Origin: Olivibacter oleidegradans
GTDB taxonomy: Bacteria > Bacteroidota > Bacteroidia > Sphingobacteriales > Sphingobacteriaceae
Assembly: GCF_042432805.1 (NCBI RefSeq)
Contig: NZ_JBHLWO010000004.1
Span: 62,001 to 126,000 of the forward strand
Reading direction: 5' to 3'
DNA length: 64,000 nucleotides
Position numbers and translations under genes: made by a program. Positions 36,745 through 46,314 of this stretch are shown here, one piece after another. The notes beneath the pieces are model-generated. The model was not told the DNA's origin. It worked only from the letters and a program-made list of their open reading frames with translations, and searched no databases. Every line of letters begins with the position of its first letter. Within the stretch, counting starts at the first letter, position 1.

Positions 36745-37407
36745 TTAATTATGCAAAATTTTCCAACCGGCGTGCCAATTATAATGGTTTTTTATTCCCA
36801 GTTGCATTAACAGAATCTGCATATTTTCCAATGTTCTACTTTTGCTCAAATTTCCGGCAATCACCGGCCTAAAACCAACTTCTTTCACCAGTGCTTCCGT
36901 CTGGCTTAAAGCGGCCTCATCGTCACCCGCTAAAAAGCAATCAGCCACGTGATTTGAAAATACAGGCTGACCAAAATTGGCTGCAAAGGTGGTATTAAAT
37001 GCCTTCACGACTTTCGAATAGGGTAAAAGAGCTTGCAGTTCTTCCGCTGCACTGGTATGCTCGGGCAAAAGTGATCCCTGAAAATCAGGTGTTATCGGAT
37101 TTGAGATGCTGATAACGATCTTTCCCGTAGTCACCGGTGCGATTTTGGCCGCCAAATCCTTCTCTGCGCTATAAGGAACCGCCAAAACAATGATATCAGC
37201 TTCCCAACTGGCATCGACGGGGCATAAAATCCAGTCGCTATCCACTTCTTGATTTATCTTTTTCAATTGATGATATAAATCTTGAAGCTTGGCCTGGTTT
37301 GTTCCCATTAGTAATAAACGATAAGAACTCCCTGCCAAGCTCTTCGCTAAGGCAGAGCCCATTTGTCCGGTGGCTCCAACAATAGCAATCGTTTGTTTTG
37401 TATTCAT
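36745..37407 (-). CDS. NADPH-dependent F420-reductase-like NAD(P)-binding protein
   Basis: A 220-residue dinucleotide-binding protein. The N-terminus TIAIVGATGQMGSALAKSLA binds the cofactor. IIVLAVPYSAEKDLAAKIAP and KIVISISNPITPDFQGSLLP match the NADPH:F420 oxidoreductase-like family, as does KVVKAFNTTFAANFGQPVFS. Bacteroidota generally lack F420, so it more likely reduces another cofactor or substrate. It shares strand and spacing with the neighbouring NmrA-like gene and lies 209 bp from the Crp-type regulator. Confidence 0.85.
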   Translation of the reverse strand: MNTKQTIAIVGATGQMGSALAKSLAGSSYRLLLMGTNQAKLQDLYHQLKKINQEVDSDWILCPVDASWEADIIVLAVPYSAEKDLAAKIAPVTTGKIVISISNPITPDFQGSLLPEHTSAAEELQALLPYSKVVKAFNTTFAANFGQPVFSNHVADCFLAGDDEAALSQTEALVKEVGFRPVIAGNLSKSRTLENMQILLMQLGIKNHYNWHAGWKILHN

Positions 37408-37616
37408 ATTTCCTTCGTTTTGTACTACAAAGGTAGAGACAAATGGAGCCCTATTCTGTTGATATGAAATAAGAAATAGGATTGATATAGATCAAGAGGG
37501 GGGAGGTAGTTGTACGTTCTATGTGATAAGTTATACGTTTTAAGTAGAAGCCTCCCCTCATGAGTCTTACGTCCTGATACTTATATCCCGTTTCTACGTA
37601 TTACCTACTTTGACAA

Positions 37617-38198
37617 TCAACTTTTCTTCAATAATTGTTTTCTAACCCGACTTAAGGTTTCAGGAGTCATGCCAAGAAAGGAAGCCAGCATATGTTGAGG
37701 TACTCGTTGGCCGATATGGGGATTTTCGGCAATAAAGCCCAGGTATCGCTCTTCTGCCTGTGTAGTAAGTGTACAGGCAATTCGACGTTGCATGCTGATT
37801 AGACTATTCTGCATCAGGATACGCATATAGCGTTCCATTGCCGGAATCGCTTGTAACATCTCTTCCATCGCCGGTTGCGTAATAAGCAAAACTTCTGCTT
37901 CCTCTAATACATCAATATCGTAGCTAGCGGGAGTACCCGTTAAAAAACTGTAGCTGTCACTAATCCACCAGCCTTCCGGCGCAAATTGAACGATATGCTC
38001 GTTCCCTTTGTCGTCCACCTGATAAGATCGCAACATGCCCTTTTCTACAAATACGATGTATTTGCATGGATCTCCTTGTTGGAGTACATACTGTTTTCTG
38101 CGGTATTTTTTTGGAATGAAAAAAGTTTTTAATTGTTCCATTTCCGCTTCCTGAAGCGAAATTTTTCTGTTAATGTGTTCAAATAAAATCTCGAACAT
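37617..38198 (-). CDS. Crp/Fnr-family transcriptional regulator
   Basis: A 193-residue cyclic-nucleotide-binding-domain regulator. The domain includes FFIPKKYRRKQYVLQQGDPC then KYIVFVEKGMLRSYQVDDKG and the GWWISDSYSFLTGTPASYDI segment. The C-terminal helix-turn-helix reads QHMLASFLGMTPETLSRVRK. There is no Fnr-type cysteine set for an Fe-S cluster. I start at the ATG at 38198; an upstream ATG would add eight residues. It lies upstream of two reductase genes in the same orientation and may regulate them; that is an inference. Confidence 0.9.
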   Translation of the reverse strand: MFEILFEHINRKISLQEAEMEQLKTFFIPKKYRRKQYVLQQGDPCKYIVFVEKGMLRSYQVDDKGNEHIVQFAPEGWWISDSYSFLTGTPASYDIDVLEEAEVLLITQPAMEEMLQAIPAMERYMRILMQNSLISMQRRIACTLTTQAEERYLGFIAENPHIGQRVPQHMLASFLGMTPETLSRVRKQLLKKS

Positions 38199-38293
38199 AG
38201 CGTTATCGGAAAACCGAAGCAATATATTAAAATTCGGTGAAGAACTTTCTTATATTTAAGCCATATTTAAGGAAATACGTAATTACAAAAGGA

Positions 38294-39073
38294 ATGAAGA
38301 AAGTCAGCAGTGTTTTACTACTCTTAATAATCAGTTTAGCGATTTCATCTAATCTACAGGCCCAAAGCATTTTTGACAAAGTTAAAAAGGCAGTAGAGCA
38401 GCAGAAAAATGCGGATAGTAGCACCACGAATAAATCAACGAGCAGCAATAATAGCGCGGTGGAGAAACTAAGTAGCACTGATGTTTCGGGTGCATTAAAG
38501 CAAGCGCTTAATATAGGTGTCGAAGAAGGTATAAAAAAATTAGGAGCGGAAGATGGTTTTTATAAGAATAATCTGGTAAAGATTTTACTACCTGAAAAAC
38601 TACAAAAAGTAGAATCCACTTTACGAATGATGGGTATGGGAAGCTTGGCTGATCAGGGAATTAAACTATTGAATAGAGCGGCCGAAGATGCCGTGACTGA
38701 AGGCGTGCCTATTTTTGCTAATGCGATTACATCCATGACTTTTGATGATGCAAAGAAGATTCTTTTAGGTACGGATACGGCGGCCACCAGCTATTTAAAG
38801 GGAAAAACATCTGCACAATTGTACCAGGCTTTTGAACCAAAGGTTGAAAATTCGTTAGGAAAGGTGGGTGCCGATAAAGTATGGAATCAAATCATTACCA
38901 AATATAACAGCATCACTAAACAAAATGTTACCCCTGATTTGAATCAGTATGTAACGGAAGAAACGCTTAATGGTGTATTTAAAATGGTTGCCGAAAAGGA
39001 AAAAGGTGTGCGCGATAATGCGGCGTTCAGAAGTACGTCCTTGTTGAAGAAGGTGTTTGGTGCACTGGATTAA
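38294..39073 (+). CDS. DUF4197 domain-containing secreted protein
   Basis: A 259-residue exported protein (signal MKKVSSVLLLLIISLAISSN ending LQAQS) with DUF4197. Family stretches are DVSGALKQALNIGVEEGIKK, NNLVKILLPEKLQKVESTLR, MTFDDAKKILLGTDTAATSY and AALDQ-like ends (FGALD). A serine/asparagine-rich linker lies near residues 45-62. The function is unknown; the protein is mostly helical and probably periplasmic. The start is the ATG at 38294, because the longer frame from 38237 would put the signal inside. It diverges from the Crp gene across 95 bp and converges on the AraC gene. Confidence 0.87.
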   Translation: MKKVSSVLLLLIISLAISSNLQAQSIFDKVKKAVEQQKNADSSTTNKSTSSNNSAVEKLSSTDVSGALKQALNIGVEEGIKKLGAEDGFYKNNLVKILLPEKLQKVESTLRMMGMGSLADQGIKLLNRAAEDAVTEGVPIFANAITSMTFDDAKKILLGTDTAATSYLKGKTSAQLYQAFEPKVENSLGKVGADKVWNQIITKYNSITKQNVTPDLNQYVTEETLNGVFKMVAEKEKGVRDNAAFRSTSLLKKVFGALD

Positions 39074-39097
39074 CCCATTTTCTGCTTCTTTGCAAGC

Positions 39098-40141
39098 TTA
39101 TAAACTATGGTCTAAACAACCGTTTAAGAAGGCAACAAACAGGGGGAGCGACTGTGAAATTCTTTTCAGTGCTTGTTTTGGCGTATATCCAAAATGCTTT
39201 TTATAGGTACTGATAAAATGGGATACGCTGCGGTAGCCCAATATGGAGGACATCTCATTTACGGAATAATCTTCGAGTAGCATTTTTTCAGCTTGTTGCA
39301 TACGTAAATGGATGACATAAGCGTAAATGGTTGTCCCATATAGATTTTTGAAACCCTGCTTCAATTTAAGCTCGTTCAACGAGAACATCCGGGAAAGTTG
39401 TTTGATAGTAGGCGGATTGTCGAAATGTGTGGTTAGGTATGCCTTGACTTTTTCAAGCGTTGTATATAACGTGTTTTCTAATCCTTTATAAGTAGTATCC
39501 AGTTGAGTATGTTCTACGTAGGATAGAAATAAAAGCTCTTTCAGTTTTAGCTCTATAAAATAACGTTGATGTAAACCGTCATAAGTTGATCGAAACAACT
39601 CTTGCAATATTTTCAGAACCGGGAGGCTAATGGCACAAATTTCGTCATTCGAACCGCTTTCATCCCTCTTCAACACACGTTGCACGAGGGAATCTTTAGC
39701 CGCCCAGTGTTCTTTTTCTACGAGTTTGCGAAAAAAGTCGCTCGATAGGTAAATGGCGACATAATTTACCTCATTCCCTCCCCGCATGTCAAAGTTGCGA
39801 TGATAGTCTTTAAAATAGTTCCTTCGCATTATCCCTATATCAAGGTCGCACGAGGAGTCTTGTAAAGGCTCCATCATGCGCGATTTCCCGTTCAAGAAGA
39901 AGCTAAGTTGAATATGCTCGCCCTCAACAATAAATTGATCAGTAACTTTTTTCCGAATCGAAAAATAGGTTTCCAGCATCAGAAAGCCTGAGCTGTAGCG
40001 AGATTTACTTTGGATATCGGCGCGTTCACTTGTTTCATTGACTTGGCTTTCTGTTACTAACTCTTCCTGATTGTAAGCATTATCCAGCCTTATATCACAA
40101 ACTACGGTTTCTGACTCTATTAATTTAGAATAAATATACAT
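39098..40141 (-). CDS. AraC-family regulator, probable control of the siderophore locus
   Basis: A regulator of 347 residues whose last 100 residues form the double helix-turn-helix of the AraC/XylS family: LTTHFDNPPTIKQLSRMFSL, RMQQAEKMLLEDYSVNEMSS and the signature HFISTYKKHFGYTPKQAL. The N-terminal part has no clear domain. It diverges from a TonB receptor gene, the usual layout of PchR/YbtA-like siderophore regulators, so it probably activates the xus-like operon when a ferri-siderophore is available. Two ATG starts (40141 and 40183) are possible; the longer form adds a basic 14-residue tail. Confidence 0.88.
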   Translation of the reverse strand: MYIYSKLIESETVVCDIRLDNAYNQEELVTESQVNETSERADIQSKSRYSSGFLMLETYFSIRKKVTDQFIVEGEHIQLSFFLNGKSRMMEPLQDSSCDLDIGIMRRNYFKDYHRNFDMRGGNEVNYVAIYLSSDFFRKLVEKEHWAAKDSLVQRVLKRDESGSNDEICAISLPVLKILQELFRSTYDGLHQRYFIELKLKELLFLSYVEHTQLDTTYKGLENTLYTTLEKVKAYLTTHFDNPPTIKQLSRMFSLNELKLKQGFKNLYGTTIYAYVIHLRMQQAEKMLLEDYSVNEMSSILGYRSVSHFISTYKKHFGYTPKQALKRISQSLPLFVAFLNGCLDHSL

Positions 40142-40301
40142 AATTCTTTTTGCGCTATTTTTATTCCGTTTTCCGTCATCCAATCTCTTACGACCTCTCT
40201 ATTTTTGAGCGAAATTATTTAAAATAAGTCTAAATACCAATTCCGATACAGGAATATGAAATGGTAAAGATGCTCAACCAAATCAAAGATTAAGGATATA
40301 C

Positions 40302-42686
40302 GTGAAAAGATTTTTATTTTACCTTTCGTTTTTTTTCTTCTTTTTCCAAGCGGCACGAGCGCAAGAGCCAAGTGCTCTCTTGTCGGGCCATGTAAAAGAT
40401 AAAAACGGTCGACCCATAGCGCAGGCCGGTATTTATGTAAAGTATACCAAATTCGATACCATAACAAGCGAAGATGGCTCATATTTTTTGCATCTATATC
40501 CGGGCGATTATGAGATCACCTGTTCGGCTTTAGGCTATGAAACGCAATCGATCAAAATTCACGTTGGAAAAGGAAAACAACAAAATCTATCTTTTACCTT
40601 AAAACCTGATGCGCGGATGGCACTCAACGAAGTGGAGGTTATTGGAAAATCAGCCATCAAAGAAGTGCGAGAAACTCCTTACAACGTGGTGGCACTAGAT
40701 GCGAAGTCTTTATATAATTCAACCCTCGATTTAGGTCATATGTTAGATAGGGCTTCGGGGGTTAAAATACGAGAAACCGGCGGTACCGGCTCCAATATGT
40801 CGGTTTTCCTCAATGGATTCACCGGGCGACACGTGAAGCTGTTTATGGACGGTGTGCCGATGGAGGGTTTTGGCTCTGCTTTTCAATTGAATAATATTCC
40901 CGTTAATATTGCCGATCGTATTGAGGTGTATAAAGGGGTAGTACCGATTGAATTTGGAGCAGATGCTATGGGCGGTGTCATTAACATTGTCACCAATCAA
41001 AGTGCAAACAGCTATTTAGATGCGTCCTATTCCTACGGCTCTTTTAATACACATAAATCGAATATTAGTTTAGGGCATACCACACCTAAAGGCCTCACAT
41101 TCCAACTGAATGCTTTTCAGAATTACTCGGATAACGATTATCGGGTTTTTACGACGGTGCAATATCCCAACGGTAACCAAGAGGACCAATGGGTACGCCG
41201 CTTTCATGATACCTATCATAATGAAACCATTATGGCGAAGATCGGCTTTGTGAAGAAACCCTGGGCCGATCGCTTATTGTTGGGTTTAACATTAGGGCAG
41301 GAGCACGCGGATATCCAGCATGCCAATATTATGAAAATTGTCTATGGACAAAAGGAGCGAAGGGCATCGACCATACTGCCATCTTTGACCTATGAGAAAA
41401 AAGATCTGTTTGTTGACGGGTTGAACCTACGCCTGACAGCAAATTACAACAGTAATTACAATCGAAATATAGATACCGCTGCTCGTCAATATAATTGGTT
41501 GGGCAACTCGTGGGCAAAATCTTCAAAAGGAGAGTCGGGTGTGCATACACTAGGCGAGTTCCGTAACAAAAATGCCTCGGCTACGGCCAATTTAAGTTAT
41601 CGCATCAATGAGATGCACTCCTTCTCGGTTAGCGATGTAATAGCTGGTTATAAAAGGCAAAACACAGATGAGGTGGCTATTCTTGATCCGATATCGGCAG
41701 CCGATACGATTAAAAGGGAGAACCGAAAAAATATCTTTGGTGCTTCTTACCGCTTTAGTTATAAACGCAGATGGGTAACCTCAGTTTTTATGAAGCATTA
41801 CACCCAAAACATTACCGGGCCGGTTGATACCTCCAGGACTTCAGGTACTTTTTCTTACGCTCGTTTTGATAAAGCTTATCATACTACCGGATACGGTATT
41901 GCCAGTACTTATTTTTTACATAAACACTTGCAGTTGAAAGTGTCCTGGGAAAAAGCCTACCGCTTGCCTACCGAGAACGAGTTGTTTGGCGATGGGGTGC
42001 TGGAGACGGGAAATGCTTCGTTACGGGCAGAGAATTCGTATAACTATAATCTGGGTTTGACGTTCAATAAGCAACTCACGAGTGATCATAATCTGTATGT
42101 AGATGTAGCAGGTTATTATCGGGATATTAATGATTATATCCGTCGGTTAATTGATCAGCGCTTGGGAGGGGCGGCTTACAGCAACCACGGCAAAGTGCGT
42201 AACGTTGGTGTAGACACCGAGCTTCGTTATTATTATCGAGACATTTTTTCGCTTGGCGGAAATGTAACCTATCAGAATATGCGCAATAAAGAACAATTGG
42301 TTTCCGAAAATAGCACACAGCTAAGTAATGTTTATGACGATCGGGTACCGAATGTGCCTTATTTCTTTGGAAATGCTGACGCTGCTTATTTTATTCGTGA
42401 TTTTTGCGGCAAGGGTAATGTGCTTTCCTTAGGCTACAGCCTAAACTTCATTGGCCAGTTTTACCTGCATTGGGAAAGCCAGGGCGATCGTAATACGAAG
42501 CTCGAACTACCTCAACAACTTTCGCACGACTTTAATATGAGCTATATGATGAAGAACGGACGCTACAATATCGCATTTGAAGCACGCAATTTCACCAATG
42601 AAATGCTTTATGATAACTATAGCTTACAGAAACCGGGCAGAAGTTTTGCGCTCAAGTTGCGCTATTTCTTAGTGAAAAGACATTAA
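40302..42686 (+). CDS. xusA: TonB-dependent siderophore receptor, XusA-like
   Basis: An outer-membrane TonB-dependent receptor of 794 residues that starts at GTG. The signal peptide is a long phenylalanine run (FYLSFFFFFF, ending ARAQ). A carboxypeptidase-like domain (LLSGHVKDKNGRPIAQAGIY) covers about 27-105. The plug contains GTGSNMSVFLNGFTGRHVK, RIEVYKGVVPIEFGADAMGG then VINIVTN, and the barrel ends KLRYFLVKRH. It is smaller than SusC and lacks a SusD partner. The following DUF4374 and PepSY genes reproduce the XusA-XusB-XusC order of the enterobactin-salvage system of Bacteroides thetaiotaomicron. The substrate is thus probably a ferric xenosiderophore. Confidence 0.85.
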   Translation: MKRFLFYLSFFFFFFQAARAQEPSALLSGHVKDKNGRPIAQAGIYVKYTKFDTITSEDGSYFLHLYPGDYEITCSALGYETQSIKIHVGKGKQQNLSFTLKPDARMALNEVEVIGKSAIKEVRETPYNVVALDAKSLYNSTLDLGHMLDRASGVKIRETGGTGSNMSVFLNGFTGRHVKLFMDGVPMEGFGSAFQLNNIPVNIADRIEVYKGVVPIEFGADAMGGVINIVTNQSANSYLDASYSYGSFNTHKSNISLGHTTPKGLTFQLNAFQNYSDNDYRVFTTVQYPNGNQEDQWVRRFHDTYHNETIMAKIGFVKKPWADRLLLGLTLGQEHADIQHANIMKIVYGQKERRASTILPSLTYEKKDLFVDGLNLRLTANYNSNYNRNIDTAARQYNWLGNSWAKSSKGESGVHTLGEFRNKNASATANLSYRINEMHSFSVSDVIAGYKRQNTDEVAILDPISAADTIKRENRKNIFGASYRFSYKRRWVTSVFMKHYTQNITGPVDTSRTSGTFSYARFDKAYHTTGYGIASTYFLHKHLQLKVSWEKAYRLPTENELFGDGVLETGNASLRAENSYNYNLGLTFNKQLTSDHNLYVDVAGYYRDINDYIRRLIDQRLGGAAYSNHGKVRNVGVDTELRYYYRDIFSLGGNVTYQNMRNKEQLVSENSTQLSNVYDDRVPNVPYFFGNADAAYFIRDFCGKGNVLSLGYSLNFIGQFYLHWESQGDRNTKLELPQQLSHDFNMSYMMKNGRYNIAFEARNFTNEMLYDNYSLQKPGRSFALKLRYFLVKRH

Positions 42687-42710
42687 CAGAAATATATACA
42701 CTCAATTTTC

Positions 42711-43982
42711 ATGAACATGATTCAATTCAACACCTTTAAAAAAAATAGTTGGTTGCTTGGTCTGGCGGTGTTTGGCCTTACAGCTTGCAGTAAAAGTGAT
42801 GGTCCCGATACCGGGGGCGGTGATTTTAATGGCCAAAAGTATTTTATTGCTGCTACAACCGGTACAGCGACCTATTTGTTAACAGCGGATGATTTAACCA
42901 ACCATAGTGATACCATTACTACTACAGGTAATGGTGTGGAGCTGCTCACGACTTATACCACTTGGGTAAATTATGGTACAAAGGCCACCGTTGGTCTTTA
43001 TTATGCGCAGGGGAATCCGGGCGTTGGCGTTACCTATGGTTTAGCATCGGATGGTTCCTTGGCACCTGTTGGGAATGAATTTTTGATTAATTCGCGGTTT
43101 ACTACTTATGGGACATATGACCATTATGTGTTAACAGGCGTAAGTGGACAGACTTTAGATGATGGTAGTATTGGTTCTACTTTCAACTTTATCGATATGA
43201 ACAATCGCAGTCAACTCACCCAAAAATCCATCAATACAACCAATTTTACAGGAAATGGAGATATAGCCACTTTTTCGGGCATTGTTGATTTAGGAAACGG
43301 TGAGTTCTTAACAGGGGTAGTAGCTTCGGGGCTGAAAGAAGAAGGTTCAGGTGGAGGAAGTAGCACTGGCAAGGTAAACTTCCCGGACAGCGTTTGGGTG
43401 GCGGCGTTGGATGCCGATTTGAATGTAAAGCGAATTTATCGGGATGATCGTTTAAGTTACAGTTCCGGAAGATTTAAATCCCAATACTATTCACAAATAG
43501 CCAAAGATGGAGAGGGGAATGTATATGTGTTCTCCGGTTCTTATGATGGTACAACAACCAAACCGGCTGGCGCTTTACGCATTAATCGGGGTGCCGAAAC
43601 ATTTGATCAGGATTATTATTTCAATATCCAAGAAAAGTCAGGTGGTTATCGCTTTAGAAAAGTATGGTATATTACAGAGGATTACTATTTACTCGAATTC
43701 TACAATAGTGTTCAATACGATACCAATACGCCTGCAACGCAATATGCGATCGTAAAAATGGGAGATCGATCCTTCACCTGGTTAACCAATGGTTTCCCAT
43801 CGAAAGATCAAATAACAGCCACAGGTCTTCCTTTTGCCGATGGAGGCAAGTTGTATTTTCCGGTGACAACCGATACAACGGCTCCTACAATTTATGTGAT
43901 TGATCCAACGACAGCCAGCGCAACGGCTGGTCTAGTAATACAGGCAGAATCTGTCAATTCGGTAACAAAATTAACACTTTAA
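42711..43982 (+). CDS. xusB: DUF4374 surface lipoprotein, XusB-like siderophore binder
   Basis: A 423-residue lipoprotein with DUF4374, the family of XusB, a beta-propeller that binds ferric enterobactin at the cell surface. The lipobox LTACSK puts the acyl cysteine at residue 26, and a glycine/aspartate linker follows (DGPDTGGGDFNG). Repeated blade-like strands include YFIAATTGTATYLLTADDLT, VWVAALDADLNVKRIYRDDR and GDRSFTWLTNGFPSKDQITA. It starts 24 bp after the receptor stop, and a perfect 16-bp hairpin follows its stop. Its role in holding ferri-siderophore for the receptor is inferred from the family. Confidence 0.85.
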   Translation: MNMIQFNTFKKNSWLLGLAVFGLTACSKSDGPDTGGGDFNGQKYFIAATTGTATYLLTADDLTNHSDTITTTGNGVELLTTYTTWVNYGTKATVGLYYAQGNPGVGVTYGLASDGSLAPVGNEFLINSRFTTYGTYDHYVLTGVSGQTLDDGSIGSTFNFIDMNNRSQLTQKSINTTNFTGNGDIATFSGIVDLGNGEFLTGVVASGLKEEGSGGGSSTGKVNFPDSVWVAALDADLNVKRIYRDDRLSYSSGRFKSQYYSQIAKDGEGNVYVFSGSYDGTTTKPAGALRINRGAETFDQDYYFNIQEKSGGYRFRKVWYITEDYYLLEFYNSVQYDTNTPATQYAIVKMGDRSFTWLTNGFPSKDQITATGLPFADGGKLYFPVTTDTTAPTIYVIDPTTASATAGLVIQAESVNSVTKLTL

Positions 43983-43995
43983 TAGCTTTGTCGAC

Positions 43996-44030
43996 ATCTC
44001 CGGTATTCGTTGAAAACGAATACCGGAGAT
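43996..44030 (+). terminator. Perfect 16-bp intercistronic hairpin (partial terminator or mRNA stabiliser)
   Basis: Arms at 43996-44011 and 44015-44030 are exact complements with a 3-nt GAA loop, ending 24 bp before the PepSY-protein ATG. The sequence after it is CACTTTTACC, a weak U stretch, so termination may be partial. It could make the receptor and surface lipoprotein more abundant than the inner-membrane protein. Confidence 0.75.
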
Positions 44031-44054
44031 CACTTTTACCTTAACCATTGAGCT

Positions 44055-45380
44055 ATGATTGCTAAACAAAGGACTGTACAGAAAAAATACACCCTGCGAA
44101 AATTTATTGGTGATATTCATTTATGGTTGGGTATCGCTAGTGGATTGATACTGTTTATAGTATGTCTTACGGGTACGATTTATACCTTCAAGGATGAAAT
44201 AACCCGCTTTTTGAATAGGGAGGTTTACCACGTCGTACCGAAGGCCGGGCAACAACTGATCCCGGTAGATCAGTTGATTGCACAGATTTCGAGGGAAACC
44301 AAGTCGCGTGTTACAGCCGTGACCATACCGAACAATCCGCAAGAAGCCTGGACCTTTGCAACTCAACCGGTCAAAATAAAAAAAGAATTAGCGAAAAAGC
44401 CTAGGCAGGACAGAAAAGAAGGTAAAAGTGGCGAGGGCAAGGCCGGTGGACATGGCCGCAATAGAGGTACCAACTATCTCGTGAACCCTTACACCGGCGA
44501 AATACAGGGGACAACACAACATGCATCATCCCAATTCTTTTTGATAATGATGCAAGCGCATCGCTGGTTACTCATTGAGGGAGGAGTTGGTAAAATGATT
44601 GTTGGAGTTGCTACGTTGGTTTTTCTGATACTCGAAATTTCCGGATTGGTCTTATGGGCTCCTGCTAAATGGAAGCAGATGAAAAAATGGAAAATGTGGA
44701 AACCGGGATTTACCATTAAAACTTCCAATTGGAAACGATTTAATCACGATTTGCACAATACCTTAGGTTTCTATTCATTTATCCTGTTAACCATTATGGC
44801 ATTGACGGGCCTTTGCTGGTCTTTTGAATGGTATCGTGATGGGGTAAGCAATGTAATGGGTGCAAAGGTTTTCGGTGGAAGGAATGAAAAATTCCCGGGA
44901 TCCGAGCTTAAGGGGCAAAACCAGCGGTCTTTGGAAATAGCGGATTATATAGCTTTGGCTAATGCGCAACTCTCCTATAAAGGAGACGTTCGGATTAGCT
45001 TACCGGCAGATGAGGCTGCTTCGGCTGTAGTTTATAAGAACAAAACCGGTTTTTTTGCGCCTGCTGCGACGGATAAAGTAGTGATTGATCAATATAGCGG
45101 TGAATTAATTAAAGTCGATCGATTTGGTGATAAACCACTGAACGAACGCATCGTTGCTTCCATTAAACCTTTGCATCTTGGAGATATCTACGGCACTTTT
45201 TCCAAAATTCTTTATTTTATCGGTTGCTTAATAGCTACCAGTTTGCCTGTAACCGGTACGATTATTTGGATCAATAAGCTTAAAAAGAAATCAAAAAAGA
45301 CAAGCGCGAAAAAGAACCTTGACCAACCAGTTGAATTTAAGACGCGTGTTCGTGATATGCGCATAGAAATAGAAGAATAG
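44055..45380 (+). CDS. xusC: PepSY-domain inner-membrane protein, XusC-like ferri-siderophore reductase candidate
   Basis: A 441-residue protein with four membrane helices (about 22-45, 178-200, 235-257 and 370-393) and PepSY-type periplasmic regions, matching the PepSY-associated TM family. Characteristic parts are the N-terminal FIGDIHLWLGIASGLILFIV then CLTGTIYTFKDE, the central HRWLLIEGGVGKMIVGVATL, NHDLHNTLGFYSFI and the C-terminal PLHLGDIYGTFSKILYFIG. Paired histidines in the helices could bind haem. A lysine/glycine/arginine-rich insert lies near residues 112-138. By homology to XusC it moves or reduces siderophore iron at the inner membrane; this role is inferred. Confidence 0.85.
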   Translation: MIAKQRTVQKKYTLRKFIGDIHLWLGIASGLILFIVCLTGTIYTFKDEITRFLNREVYHVVPKAGQQLIPVDQLIAQISRETKSRVTAVTIPNNPQEAWTFATQPVKIKKELAKKPRQDRKEGKSGEGKAGGHGRNRGTNYLVNPYTGEIQGTTQHASSQFFLIMMQAHRWLLIEGGVGKMIVGVATLVFLILEISGLVLWAPAKWKQMKKWKMWKPGFTIKTSNWKRFNHDLHNTLGFYSFILLTIMALTGLCWSFEWYRDGVSNVMGAKVFGGRNEKFPGSELKGQNQRSLEIADYIALANAQLSYKGDVRISLPADEAASAVVYKNKTGFFAPAATDKVVIDQYSGELIKVDRFGDKPLNERIVASIKPLHLGDIYGTFSKILYFIGCLIATSLPVTGTIIWINKLKKKSKKTSAKKNLDQPVEFKTRVRDMRIEIEE

Positions 45381-45464
45381 ATCGGAGTGATGGAAAGGAG
45401 GGGAGCCTAAACGACTATTATATGCTGTCTGGAACAAACAGAACATATTTAAAGTTGTTGTAGA

Positions 45465-46310
45465 ATGAAATATACCATACATACATTATTTGTGTTTTTT
45501 TTCTTTATGATGGATTTGCAGGCAAAGGAGAACGATAGTCTTTTAATTGTTGGGAAAAAGAATAAAATTGTTTCCCGGCAATTGAAAGAAGAACGATCTA
45601 TTTGGATTCATTTGCCGGAAAACTACCACGATAAACGCGCAATCAATCATCATTATCCCGTAATTTACGTGTTGGATGCCGAACTGAATTTTTTAACCGT
45701 AACCGGAGTACAGGCCGCCTTACATCGCGGAGGCCGTAGCCGTAAACCCGATGCCATTATTGTTGGGATTGAAAATACCGATCGTACCCGGGACTTGACG
45801 CCCACACCGGCAGTTAGCGAGCGTGGACATGCCACTTTAACAAATAGCGGTGGTGGAGAACGCTTTGTCTCCTTTCTTGAAAAAGAACTGCTTCCCTTGG
45901 TGGATAGCCAATTTCGTACGAGCAAAAGACGCGTGCTCATCGGCCATTCTTTTGGCGGGTTAACAACCATCAATATCTTTCTAAAACACACCCAATTATT
46001 TTCCGATTATTTAGCTATCGATCCAAGTTTATGGTGGGATGATTCCAAATTGTTGACAGAAGCAAAGGAGATTCTGCAAAGATCGCAATTTGATCACGTT
46101 GGTTTATTCGTCGCCAGCGCCGGAATGGAAAAAAACATAAATCCAAACCATGAAAAACGCTTGTCATTGCCTGATATGCTCAAAGAAACGACACAACCAA
46201 CCTTACGATGGCATTATAGGCGTTTTGATGAAGAGAACCATGGGAGTGTAGTGTTACCCGCACTATTTTATGGTTTACGCTTCCTTTATCAGGATAACTA
46301 TCAGCCCTAG
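45465..46310 (+). CDS. Fes/IroE-like esterase (putative ferri-siderophore esterase)
   Basis: An alpha/beta-hydrolase of the esterase D family related to Fes and IroE, which cut the trilactone of enterobactin and salmochelin. It has 281 residues with a signal peptide (TLFVFFFFMMDLQAKE), so it is periplasmic like IroE. Motifs are YPVIYVLDAELNFLTVTGVQ, GIENTDRTRDLTPTP, LLPLVDSQFRTSKRRVLIGH with the nucleophile in GHSFGG, and a C-terminal histidine in ENHGSVV. It sits 84 bp after the XusC-like gene on the same strand, so hydrolysis of the imported siderophore to free its iron is likely. Confidence 0.85.
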   Translation: MKYTIHTLFVFFFFMMDLQAKENDSLLIVGKKNKIVSRQLKEERSIWIHLPENYHDKRAINHHYPVIYVLDAELNFLTVTGVQAALHRGGRSRKPDAIIVGIENTDRTRDLTPTPAVSERGHATLTNSGGGERFVSFLEKELLPLVDSQFRTSKRRVLIGHSFGGLTTINIFLKHTQLFSDYLAIDPSLWWDDSKLLTEAKEILQRSQFDHVGLFVASAGMEKNINPNHEKRLSLPDMLKETTQPTLRWHYRRFDEENHGSVVLPALFYGLRFLYQDNYQP

Positions 46311-46314
46311 TCTC

